Assembly (NCBI GenBank): GCA_965249645.1
Contig: CBDFML010000012.1
Location: forward strand, 744,001-808,000
DNA length: 64,000 nt
Reading direction: 5' to 3'
Origin: CAVOEB01 sp965249645
GTDB taxonomy: Bacteria > Pseudomonadota > Alphaproteobacteria > UBA828 > JAPUJA01
Below are positions 53,614 through 61,642 of this stretch, piece after piece (position 1 is the first letter of the stretch; each line of letters starts with the position of its first letter). The notes under the pieces are model-generated. The model had not been told where the DNA came from and did no database searches. It saw only the letters and a list, made by a program, of their open reading frames with translations. The position numbers and the translations under genes are program-made.

Positions 53614-54624
53614 TTATTTGATGCCGATTACCATGTGGGCGGGGCCGGTCAAATGCTCGACGCGGATTTCGGAAAAGCCGGCCGTGCGCATCCACTCAGA
53701 GCAGTCGGCGCCCGTGAAGTCGAAGCCGCCCTGTGTCTCGATCAGCATGTTGAGGCTCATGAGCAGGCCGAAGACGTTCGTCGTGCGGTCGTCGTCGATG
53801 AGATTTTCATAGACGATCAGGGCGCCGCCATCAGGCAGGGCGTCGCGGGCCTTGGCGAGCAGCATCACCTTCTCGTCCAGGTCCCAATCGTGGAGTATGT
53901 GTCCCATGATCAGCACGTCTGCTGTCGGAAGCGGGTCGTCGAAAAAACTGCCCGGGTAGAAGCGAAGTCGATCCGCCATGCCCGCCTGAGCGACGTAGTC
54001 CTCGAAGATCGGCCCGACCGCGGGCAGGTCGAAGCCGCCGCCCGTCAAATGGGGATGGGCCCCAGCAACGGCGACGGGCAGGCAGCCTTGCGCGGCGCCG
54101 ACATCGATAAAGGTTTGGTATTTATCCCAGGGAAATTTTCGGGCCATGGCACCGGCGGTGCTCATGCTGATCCCGGTCATCGCCTGGAGGAACCCCTCGA
54201 GCCGGTCAGGATCGGCGTATAGCGCGGTAAAGAGGTCCTCACCCTGCTTCGTCTCGTTCTGGGGCTTGCCCGTCCGGAGCGCTTCGGTCAGGCTTCCCCA
54301 GAAGCCGTAGAGCCGGTTGCTCGATAGTTCAAGCATGCCGCCGACATAGCTTGGCTTCGCCCTGTCGAGAAAACGGTCCGTCTCGGGCGTGTTGGTGTAA
54401 AGCCCATTCGGGCGGCTCAGCATTCCCAGCGCGACGAGGGCATCGAGAAAATCCCGCGAGCTGCACGGGTGAAGTTCGAGGCTCGCGGCGATTTCGTCAT
54501 GATTCTTAGGGCCCTCGGCCAGCAGCGTGAAGAGCCCCAGTTCGACCGCGCTGAGCAGGGTTTTCGAGCCCCAGTAGGCGTGCGCCAGTTGCATGATGCC
54601 GTCAGGTTGCGGCTCTGTACTCAT
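53614..54624 (-). CDS. O-methyltransferase family 2 (SAM-dependent)
   Basis: A 336-residue O-methyltransferase like hydroxyneurosporene or acetylserotonin O-methyltransferase. An N-terminal dimerisation winged helix (ELGLFTLLAEGPKNHDEIAA) precedes the SAM-binding FIDVGAAQGCLPVAVA and the catalytic region HILHDWDLDEKVMLL with the base His. An AAGGA site 7 bases before ATG 54624 favours MSTEPQPDG over longer starts. Substrate unknown. Confidence 0.89.
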   Translation of the reverse strand: MSTEPQPDGIMQLAHAYWGSKTLLSAVELGLFTLLAEGPKNHDEIAASLELHPCSSRDFLDALVALGMLSRPNGLYTNTPETDRFLDRAKPSYVGGMLELSSNRLYGFWGSLTEALRTGKPQNETKQGEDLFTALYADPDRLEGFLQAMTGISMSTAGAMARKFPWDKYQTFIDVGAAQGCLPVAVAGAHPHLTGGGFDLPAVGPIFEDYVAQAGMADRLRFYPGSFFDDPLPTADVLIMGHILHDWDLDEKVMLLAKARDALPDGGALIVYENLIDDDRTTNVFGLLMSLNMLIETQGGFDFTGADCSEWMRTAGFSEIRVEHLTGPAHMVIGIK

Positions 54625-54725
54625 CGCCATTTCCTTCGCCATATTTTTTGTCGTTGCCATGATTGGCTGCGCGCTGGCGCGAGTCAATTCTGGTTGCAGC
54701 AAAAAGTTTGCTACCATCGTTTGTC

Positions 54726-55631
54726 ATGGTCGCCGACGTGCCTTTCAACCGCGAGCTAGACTTTCGCTACGCCGAGGCGGCGGAGCTCTCGCCGCTGGTG
54801 CGCCGGGTGATCGCGAAGAACCCGAGCTATTTCACGTTTCACGGCACGGGGACTTATATCGTCGGGCGGGGACGGGTGGCGATCATCGATCCGGGCCCCG
54901 ACGATCCCGCCCATGTGGAGGCTCTGCTCGCCGCGGTGGCGGGCGAGGAGGTCACGCATCTGCTGGTCACCCACACCCACCGCGATCATTCGCCGGCCAC
55001 CGCGGCGCTGCAACGCGCCACCGGGGCGCCGTCTTACGGCTTCGGATCTCACGGCACGCGCCGCGCCGGGCCTGCGGTGGAGGAGGGCGCGGATTACGAC
55101 TTTGTGCCGGATCACCGGCTGGTCGACGGCGACACGATCGAGGGCGCGGGCTGGACGATCGACGCGGTTCACACGCCGGGCCATACCTCGAACCATCTCT
55201 GTTTCGCGCTCGCCGATGAACGTGCACTGTTTTGCGGCGATCACGTCATGGGCTGGTCGACCACCGTGGTCTCGCCGCCCGACGGCGACATGGCCGTCTA
55301 TGTCGCCTCGCTGGGCAAGCTGCTCGGTCGAGAGGACACGATCTATTATCCGACCCATGGTGCGCCCATTACCCAGCCCGCGTCGTTCGTGCGCGCGCTG
55401 ATCGAGCACCGCGCCGAACGCGAACGCCAGATCGCCCACGCGCTGGGCCGCGGCGTCGAGACCATCCCGGAGATGGTGACGCTGATCTATACCCATGTGC
55501 CCGACGCGTTGCACGCTGCCGCGGCGCGTTCGGTGCTGGCCCACCTGATCCATATGGTCGAGACCGGGCGGGCCGAGTATTCCGGGCCGTTGGACGAGAG
55601 CGGCCGGTTCGCTGCCGCTTCGGCGCCGTGA
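54726..55631 (+). CDS. Metallo-beta-lactamase-fold hydrolase (LACTB2-like)
   Basis: A 301-residue MBL-fold protein. The metal motif THTHRDHSP (H83, H85, D87, H88) is followed by HTPGHTSNHLCF and FCGDHVMG; a C-terminal winged-helix-like region (GRGVETIPEMVTLIYTHVPD) is typical of the LACTB2 branch. Possible thioesterase or RNase-like hydrolase. Its stop overlaps the next gene (GTGA). Confidence 0.9.
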   Translation: MVADVPFNRELDFRYAEAAELSPLVRRVIAKNPSYFTFHGTGTYIVGRGRVAIIDPGPDDPAHVEALLAAVAGEEVTHLLVTHTHRDHSPATAALQRATGAPSYGFGSHGTRRAGPAVEEGADYDFVPDHRLVDGDTIEGAGWTIDAVHTPGHTSNHLCFALADERALFCGDHVMGWSTTVVSPPDGDMAVYVASLGKLLGREDTIYYPTHGAPITQPASFVRALIEHRAERERQIAHALGRGVETIPEMVTLIYTHVPDALHAAAARSVLAHLIHMVETGRAEYSGPLDESGRFAAASAP

Positions 55632-56299
55632 GCCGGCCGCGCAGGACGTTGCTCGGCTGGAGCAGCGGCAAGGACAGCGCCTGGACGCTGCGTGTGTTGC
55701 GCGACGATCCGGCGATTGAGACGGTTGGCCTGGTGACCACCGTGAACGCCAAATTCGACCGAGTGGCGATGCACGCGGTGCGCCGTACCCTGCTCGAGGC
55801 GCAGGCCGCGGCCGTGGGCCTGGCGCTTTACACCGTGGAAATTCCCTATCCCTGCTCCGACGACGAGTACGCCGCCGCCATGGGCGCGTTCGTCGAGCGA
55901 GCCCGAGCCGACGGCGTCGAGGCGATGGCGTTCGGCGACCTGTTTCTCGCCGACGTGCGGGCCTATCGCGAAGCGCGCCTGGCGGGCACCGGCATCGAGC
56001 CGCTGTTTCCGCTGTGGGGCGAGGACACCGCCGGGCTTGCACGCCGCATGATCGGGGCCGGGCTGAGCGCAACCGTCACCTGCATCGATCCCAAGGCGCT
56101 CGATGCTTCCTTCGCGGGCCGCGCCTTCGATACGGCATTCCTTGCGGACCTGCCGAAAGGCGCCGATCCCTGCGGCGAGAACGGCGAATTCCACAGCTTC
56201 GTGACCGACGGGCCGATGTTTGCCCATCCCGTGGCGGTGGCGCGCGGCGAGGTGGTCGAGCGGGACGGCTTCGTGTTCGCCGATCTTTTGCCGGTCTGA
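55628..56299 (+). CDS. Diphthine-ammonia-ligase (Dph6)-like PP-loop ATPase
   Basis: A 223-residue ATP-PP-loop protein, GTG start overlapping the preceding stop by 4 bases. The PP-loop is GWSSGKDSAW (10-19). EAMAFGDLFLADVRAYREA and FPLWGEDTAGLARRMIGAGL match the Dph6/ATP_bind_4 family, as does GENGEFHSFVTDGP. Bacterial homologs are often amide-forming enzymes of unknown substrate, since diphthamide is not bacterial. Confidence 0.9.
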   Translation: MSRPRRTLLGWSSGKDSAWTLRVLRDDPAIETVGLVTTVNAKFDRVAMHAVRRTLLEAQAAAVGLALYTVEIPYPCSDDEYAAAMGAFVERARADGVEAMAFGDLFLADVRAYREARLAGTGIEPLFPLWGEDTAGLARRMIGAGLSATVTCIDPKALDASFAGRAFDTAFLADLPKGADPCGENGEFHSFVTDGPMFAHPVAVARGEVVERDGFVFADLLPV

Positions 56300-56308
56300 T
56301 TTCGCTCA

Positions 56309-56377
56309 CGGCAGCGGACCTGACGGTCCACGCCTGCGCGGGTGCGCCGGATAACCGGCGGGCCGCGGTCGCGGCCC
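56309..56377 (-). repeat. REP-like dispersed hairpin element, subtype b (copy 7, inverted)
   Basis: The reverse complement reads GGGCCGCGACCGCGGCCCGC and then CGGTTATCCGGCGCACCCGC and GCGTGGACCGTCAGGTCCGC, matching the 34431 copy in order. It contains GCGGACC-type and GGCC hairpins. It separates the convergent Dph6-like and Nudix genes. Confidence 0.82.
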
Positions 56378-56389
56378 AAAGAGATGTTG

Positions 56390-57070
56390 CTATTCGGTGA
56401 AGCGGCGCTCGGCCTCGTCGACATAGCGGTAGGTGGGCACCGCGCGGCGCAGTCCCGCCACCGGCGGCTCCGCCAGCAGCCGGCGCACCTCGGACAGGAC
56501 ACAGCGGGTGATATTGGCAATCGGCAGGTCGGCGGGGGGCTCGACCGGCACCCAGCGGATATCTTCGAGTTCGGGCCCACCGCCCTGCTCACCGCGCAGA
56601 TGCGCCGCGTCGGCCAGGAAGAATCGTGCGTTGAAGCGGCGCGGTAAGCCGGGCGGCGTCGTCGCGCGGCAGACGAACTCGAGGAGGTCGAGGGCGGGAG
56701 CCAGACCCTGATCGTGAAACCCCTGCCAGTGGGGCATGACTGCCCGGCGCGTCGGCGCCACGGGCTGGGCCAGGATAAAACCGGTCTCTTCGAAGGTTTC
56801 ACGGATGGCAGCGACCGCCAACGCGCGGGCCCGGGCCGGGCTGCAGGCGCGGGTGAGCCGCTCCTCGACGTCGGCGCGCAGGGGCGAGGCGACGGGCACC
56901 CGCGCATCGCCCCGATCGACCCGCCCGCCGGGAAAGACGTAGACCTCGGGCATGAAGACGTGGCGGCTGTGGCGCCGGCCCATCAGCACCTCGGGCCCCT
57001 GGCGGCCGTCGCGGAGCAGGATCAGGGCGGCGGCATCCTTGGGCCGGATGGTGGGGTGGCGCTCGGTCAT
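56390..57070 (-). CDS. Nudix hydrolase (NUDT19-like)
   Basis: A 226-residue Nudix protein. The Nudix box is split: VYVFPGGRVDRGD, then about 35 residues of insert, then AAIRETFEETGF. The insert and the AALILLRDGRQGPEVLMGRR start are typical of the NUDT19-like CoA or NDP-sugar branch. The start at 57070 is followed by a VOC gene on the same strand. Confidence 0.87.
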   Translation of the reverse strand: MTERHPTIRPKDAAALILLRDGRQGPEVLMGRRHSRHVFMPEVYVFPGGRVDRGDARVPVASPLRADVEERLTRACSPARARALAVAAIRETFEETGFILAQPVAPTRRAVMPHWQGFHDQGLAPALDLLEFVCRATTPPGLPRRFNARFFLADAAHLRGEQGGGPELEDIRWVPVEPPADLPIANITRCVLSEVRRLLAEPPVAGLRRAVPTYRYVDEAERRFTE

Positions 57071-57090
57071 CGGAGCGGCGGTGCCGCGCC

Positions 57091-57597
57091 TCAATAGCTC
57101 AGCCGGCGGGCCAGCATCTGCTCGTAGCTGTGAGTGTAGAGCTCGATGATGTTGCCGTCGGGATCCTCGCAATAGGTCAGTTTATAGGGCTCGTCCTCGC
57201 CGAAGACCTGCCAGACCTTGCTGCGGTGGCGGCCGCCGTTCTCGACGATGCGTTGGGCCATGCCCTCGATGTCGGGCGCGGTCATGCAGATGTGGAAGAT
57301 TCCCGAGCCGGTCTTCCAGTATTCGAAATTGTTCTCGCGTTTCTCGACCGCGGGGGTCTCGAAATCGAACAGCTCGATGCCGGTGCCGTTCGCACTTGCC
57401 AGGTGCGCAATCCGGCCTTTCTTGAAATCATCGTCAAACAGGTCGGAGCAAATCTCGCCGAGCAGGCCTTCGTCCGTCTCCATGACGAGCGGCCCCATAA
57501 TGAGAGTAAGGCCGAAGGTCCGGGTGTAGAACTCGATGCCCTTCTCGATGTCCAAGACGGTGATCCCCACGTGGTTGACGGGGTGACATTCGATCAT
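57091..57597 (-). CDS. VOC/glyoxalase family protein, extended
   Basis: A 168-residue VOC protein: NHVGITVLDIEKGIEFYTRT, HLASANGTGIELFDF, GIFHICMTAPDIEGM and YCEDPDGNIIELYTHSYEQM. His/Glu metal-ligand positions typical of this fold (H9, E75, H102, E148-like) can be seen. Substrate unknown. Confidence 0.86.
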   Translation of the reverse strand: MIECHPVNHVGITVLDIEKGIEFYTRTFGLTLIMGPLVMETDEGLLGEICSDLFDDDFKKGRIAHLASANGTGIELFDFETPAVEKRENNFEYWKTGSGIFHICMTAPDIEGMAQRIVENGGRHRSKVWQVFGEDEPYKLTYCEDPDGNIIELYTHSYEQMLARRLSY

Positions 57598-57658
57598 GGC
57601 GCGCTTCCTCGCTTGGCAAGTTGGATGGCCGGATTATCGCAGAGCGGCGCGGGTGCGC

Positions 57659-58084
57659 CTAGCGGCTACGGAACAGGTTGGCCGGGTCCTTGAACGATTT
57701 GAATTCGAGCGCGTTGCCCGACGGGTCGCGGAAGAACAGGGTCGCCTGTTCTCCGGCTTTGCCCTTGAACCGGATGCGGGGCTCGATCACGAACTCGACG
57801 CCGGCCTGTTCGAGCTGTTCGGCGAAGGCGTGCCAGGCGTCCCATTCGAGCACGACGCCGAAATGGGGCACCGGTACGGCATCGCCGTCGACCGGGTTGG
57901 CCGCGTTGTGTCCGGCCAGATCGGGCTTGAGATGGGCGACAATCTGGTGGCCGTGCAGGTTGAAATCGACGGAGACGGGGCTGGATCGGCCCTCGGCACA
58001 GCCCAGGAACCCGGTGTAAAAGACTCGCGCCTCGTCGAGGTCGCGCACGGGAAAGGCATGGTGGAAGGGTTGCAGTTGGGGCAT
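57659..58084 (-). CDS. VOC/glyoxalase family protein, short
   Basis: A 141-residue VOC protein: LQPFHHAFPVRDLDEARVFY, a central HFGVVLEWDAWHAF and the C-terminal FFRDPSGNALEFKSF. ATG 58084 is chosen because upstream frame residues are low complexity. It is 20 bases from the PuuB-like gene and probably in the same operon. Confidence 0.88.
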   Translation of the reverse strand: MPQLQPFHHAFPVRDLDEARVFYTGFLGCAEGRSSPVSVDFNLHGHQIVAHLKPDLAGHNAANPVDGDAVPVPHFGVVLEWDAWHAFAEQLEQAGVEFVIEPRIRFKGKAGEQATLFFRDPSGNALEFKSFKDPANLFRSR

Positions 58085-58103
58085 GGCTTCGTCGTCTCCG
58101 GTA

Positions 58104-59402
58104 TTACACGCCCAGGCGGTCGCGCAGGTCGTACCAGGCAAGTATCGCGGGCAGGGGCCAAGGGTTGCCGGTGTAGAACGTCCGGGTCGGAAATGTGAGA
58201 TCGTCAAACGGGCTCGCCCGGCCCGAATTGCCGAGCAGGGTCATCGCCGTCCTATGGCCGAGCCAGGTCGAGGGCGTCACGCCGGAGCCGTTGTAGCCGC
58301 AGGCGTGGTGGACCCGACCGCGCGCCCCCGTGTGGGGCAGGTCGTCGAAGGTCATCGCGACAAAGCCGTGCCAGGCGTGGGTCACCTTGATCCCGGCGAG
58401 TTCGGGAAAGATGCCGAGCATCTTGGCGTGGACCCGGCGCGCGCCCTCGCGGTCGGAGACCTCGGAATAGGCGGCCCGCGCTCCGAAGATCATGCGCGTG
58501 CCGCCCGGCGAGGGGCGGTAGTAATAGATCATCTTGCGGGTATCGACGATCATGTGACGGCCCGGAAGCAGCCGGTTCATGACCCCCGCATCGAGCGCCT
58601 CGGTGGCGATGATGTAGCTGCCCACGGGCACCAGCCGGCGGCGGATCCAGGGGGTCGCGCGCCGGGTGTAGCCGTTGGTTGCGACGATCACGTCGCGCGC
58701 TCGGGTGCGGCCTGCGGCGCTGAGCACCGTAACCTCTCCGGCCTCCTCGTCAAGTCTCTCGACGGGTGTGTGGGCAAGCACGGTGACACCCGCGGCCAGC
58801 GACCGGTCGAGCAACCCGGCGTGGTAGAGCCCGGGATGCAGGCCGCCGTGGCTGTGCTCGATGCGCCCGCCGTAATAGGCATCGGTGTCGATGATCCGGT
58901 GCTGCTCGGTGCGCGGCAACATCTCGCCCTCGTAGCCGACCTCCTTGCGCATGAACTCGAGTTCGCGGGCCATTTTATCGTAGTCTGCCCGGTGGACCGC
59001 GCCCTTGAATTTGCCCACCACTTCGCAGTGGCAATCGATATCTTCGCGGCGGATCAGGTCGACGGTGTAATCGAGCCCGTCGATTGCCTCGCGGACCATG
59101 TCGATACCGGCCTGGCGGCCATGCCGCTCGATCAGCCCCTTGAGCGAGACTTTGAGCAGGTTGCCGATCATGCCGCCGTTGCGTGTCGAGCAGCCGTTGC
59201 CCGGCGCATCGGCCTCGAAAACGACGACGTCGCGCCCCGCGCGAGCGAGATCGAGCGCGGCGGACAGCCCGGTGAAACCCGATCCGATGATCGCGACGTC
59301 GCAGCGCGGCGGCGGCGAGGGAGCGGGCAGGGCATGCAAGGGGGCCGCCTCGTGCCAGTAAGGCGCCGTCTTGAAACCGTCGGCGTAGAGGGAAGCGGGC
59401 AT
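58104..59402 (-). CDS. FAD-dependent oxidoreductase, gamma-glutamylputrescine oxidase (PuuB)-like
   Basis: A 432-residue DAO-family flavoenzyme. FAD motif DVAIIGSGFTGLSAALDLAR, then VVFEADAPGNGCSTRNGG, the ATNGYTRR strand and the C-terminal HHACGYNGSGVTPSTWLG. It resembles gamma-glutamylputrescine oxidase and similar amine oxidases. The GS-like ligase at 7293 would make a suitable substrate, but the two genes are far apart. Substrate inferred only. Confidence 0.87.
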   Translation of the reverse strand: MPASLYADGFKTAPYWHEAAPLHALPAPSPPPRCDVAIIGSGFTGLSAALDLARAGRDVVVFEADAPGNGCSTRNGGMIGNLLKVSLKGLIERHGRQAGIDMVREAIDGLDYTVDLIRREDIDCHCEVVGKFKGAVHRADYDKMARELEFMRKEVGYEGEMLPRTEQHRIIDTDAYYGGRIEHSHGGLHPGLYHAGLLDRSLAAGVTVLAHTPVERLDEEAGEVTVLSAAGRTRARDVIVATNGYTRRATPWIRRRLVPVGSYIIATEALDAGVMNRLLPGRHMIVDTRKMIYYYRPSPGGTRMIFGARAAYSEVSDREGARRVHAKMLGIFPELAGIKVTHAWHGFVAMTFDDLPHTGARGRVHHACGYNGSGVTPSTWLGHRTAMTLLGNSGRASPFDDLTFPTRTFYTGNPWPLPAILAWYDLRDRLGV

Positions 59403-59559
59403 GGCACGGGCTTTCAGCAGCGGGCGGCGAAAAGGAGCGCGCCGGAGGACCGCTCCTTCGATTACTATCGCCGTGCGTCGAAAGCGAAGTCAATGATCCT
59501 GCGGGCGGCCGGGCATCGCATTGGTCCGGCGGGGCCGGATCGCATGGGAGCGAGTGGCG

Positions 59560-60318
59560 ATGGGACGGATGGCGGGCAAGGTTGCGATGGTAACCGGCGG
59601 CGCCAGCGGAATCGGTCGGGCCTGCGCCGCCCGCCTGGCCGTGGAAGGCGCACGGGTCGTGCTGGCCGATATCGATCGCGCAGGCGGCGAGGCCGCAGCC
59701 CGCGCGATCGGCGAAGCGGCGTGGTTCGTATCGCTCGACGTCACACGGGAAGCCGACTGGGAGGCGGCGTTCAGCGTTCTTTTCGAGCGCTACGGCGGTG
59801 TCGACGCACTGGTGAACTCGGCGGGCATCGATATGAGCGCGACGGTCGAGGACCAGACGCTGGCCGACTGGCAGCGGACGATCGAGGTCAATCTTTCGGG
59901 CACGTTTCTCGGCACCAAGCATGCCATGACGGCGATGCGCGAAACCGGCGGCGGCTCAATCGTCAATCTCGGTTCGATCTGTTCGCGGATCGGCTGGGCG
60001 ACGGAGCCGGCCTATTGCGCGAGCAAGGGCGGGGTTTCGAGTCTGACCCGGTCGAGCGCACTGAGCGGTGCTAAATTCGGCGTGCGCGTGAACACGGTGT
60101 TGCCCGGATTCATCTGGACGCCGATGACCGCCGGATTCTACGAGCGTAAATTCGGCGACGTCGAGACGGCGCAAGCGGAGCTTGCAAAACGCCATCCCAT
60201 CGGCCGTGTCGGGTGGCCTGAGGATATCGCAGCGGCGGTGCTCTACCTCGCGTCGGACGAAGCGAGCTTCGTGACCGGCACGGAGCTCGCCGTCGATGGG
60301 GGATTCCTTGCCGAGTAA
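59560..60318 (+). CDS. Short-chain dehydrogenase/reductase
   Basis: A 252-residue SDR: VTGGASGIGRACAARL near the N-terminus, LVNSAG, the catalytic Ser/Tyr/Lys in GSICSRIGWATEPAYCASKG and the tail ASFVTGTELAVDGGFLAE. ATG 59560 follows a GGAG site. It is divergently transcribed from the PuuB-like gene. Confidence 0.93.
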   Translation: MGRMAGKVAMVTGGASGIGRACAARLAVEGARVVLADIDRAGGEAAARAIGEAAWFVSLDVTREADWEAAFSVLFERYGGVDALVNSAGIDMSATVEDQTLADWQRTIEVNLSGTFLGTKHAMTAMRETGGGSIVNLGSICSRIGWATEPAYCASKGGVSSLTRSSALSGAKFGVRVNTVLPGFIWTPMTAGFYERKFGDVETAQAELAKRHPIGRVGWPEDIAAAVLYLASDEASFVTGTELAVDGGFLAE

Positions 60319-60565
60319 CAGCGGATTCGATAACGTTTCGTATCGAACGAAAGCGGCGCTGGATCGGCAAATCAGGCGCGCAAGGTGGAGCGGGCGGCAA
60401 AGCAGATCCACGGCATCCGGCCGACCGGTGATCGCTACGTTCCGACGCTAAATCTCAATCTAAAGGTTTTGTTAATCAAAAAGGTTAAGTCTTTGACATA
60501 GTACGTTTTGTCTGTAGATGACCGGGTGGCCGTGCCCGGAATTTTATACTGGCTAGGCCGACGGA

Positions 60566-60581
60566 CCCCGAAGCTTCGGGG
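60566..60581. promoter_or_regulatory. 16-bp palindrome in the leader of the PAS-array gene
   Basis: CCCCGAAGCTTCGGGG is a perfect palindrome 24-39 bases before ATG 60605. It may be a short hairpin in the leader RNA or a protein-binding site; no T-tract follows. Confidence 0.5.
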
Positions 60582-60604
60582 CGGTTCGGCGTCAAGGACG
60601 CGAG

Positions 60605-61642
60605 ATGAGCCAGATCGAGCAACTGGACAGGGACGAGCGCGAGCGCCTCGACGACGAGCTGAAGCTGGCGCTCGAGCGCCTCGATTTGCTCGTCGAAGCG
60701 ACGATCGACGGGATCTACGACTGGGATCTTCCGAGCGGCAGGCTGTGGCATTCACCGAGACTACATCGCCTGCTGGATTATCTTGACGGGGAGATGGGCG
60801 ACGCCATCGACGGGTGGGAAGAACTGATCCATCCCGACGATCGGGAACACGCCGTCGACGCCCTCCAGGCCCATTTCGAGCGGAGCACAGCCTACGCCGT
60901 CGACTATCGCATGCGGACGAAGGACGGTGGCTACCGCTGGTTCTTCGATCAGGGTCGAGCGATTAGGGACAGTGAGGGGCGGCCCGTGCGTATGGTCGGC
61001 GCGATGCACGACGTCACGGATCGGGTCGAGGCCGAGGCAGTGCGGACGCGGCTTGGCCGGATCGTCGAAAACTCGCTAAACGAGATCTACATCTTCGATT
61101 CCGAGACGTTTAAATTCATCGACGTCAATTCGGGAGCCCGGGGGAACGTGCAGTTCGGTGCGGACGAGCTTGATGAGCTGACGCCTCTGGATCTGAAACC
61201 CGAATTCACGCAGGAAAGTTTCGAGACCCTGATAGCACCGTTGCGCCGGGGGGAGCAGGACCAGATCAACTTCGAGACCGTTCACAAGCGTAAGGACGGC
61301 ACGACTTATCCGGTCGCAGTGCGCCTTCAGCTCATGGCGCAGGAATCACCGCCGGTCTTCGTCGCATTCATCGAGGATATCACCGAGCGCCTCCAAGCCG
61401 AGGCGATGCGCAGCCGGCTGGGCCGGATCATCGAGCATTCGCTTAATGAAATTTACGTCGTGGACGCCGAGAGTTTGCGCTTTGTCGAGGTCAACGCGGG
61501 CGCGCTCACGAACCTGCAATACAGCGCGGACGAGATACGTGAGATGACCCCGGTCGATTTCGTGCTGGATTACACCCTCGACGAAACACGCGCGCTGCTG
61601 ACGTCCGTGCGCGACGGCGAAACGGCGTCGAAAAGCCTGTAA
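60605..61642 (+). CDS. PAS-domain array protein, 5' part ending at an in-frame stop
   Basis: A 345-residue reading frame with three PAS/PAC domains. Domain 1 (about 20-145) has the PAC end TKDGGYRWFFDQGRAIRDSE and AMHDVTDR. Domains 2 and 3 begin SLNEIYIFDSETFKFIDVN and SLNEIYVVDAESLRFVEVN. The frame stops at TAA 61640-61642, in the middle of domain 3, where its counterpart in domain 2 has a sense codon. Immediately downstream the same frame continues with the missing half (TRHRRKDGSIYDV). Short coiled coil before domain 1 (RERLDDELKLALERLDLL). A sensor role is typical. Confidence 0.85.
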   Translation: MSQIEQLDRDERERLDDELKLALERLDLLVEATIDGIYDWDLPSGRLWHSPRLHRLLDYLDGEMGDAIDGWEELIHPDDREHAVDALQAHFERSTAYAVDYRMRTKDGGYRWFFDQGRAIRDSEGRPVRMVGAMHDVTDRVEAEAVRTRLGRIVENSLNEIYIFDSETFKFIDVNSGARGNVQFGADELDELTPLDLKPEFTQESFETLIAPLRRGEQDQINFETVHKRKDGTTYPVAVRLQLMAQESPPVFVAFIEDITERLQAEAMRSRLGRIIEHSLNEIYVVDAESLRFVEVNAGALTNLQYSADEIREMTPVDFVLDYTLDETRALLTSVRDGETASKSL

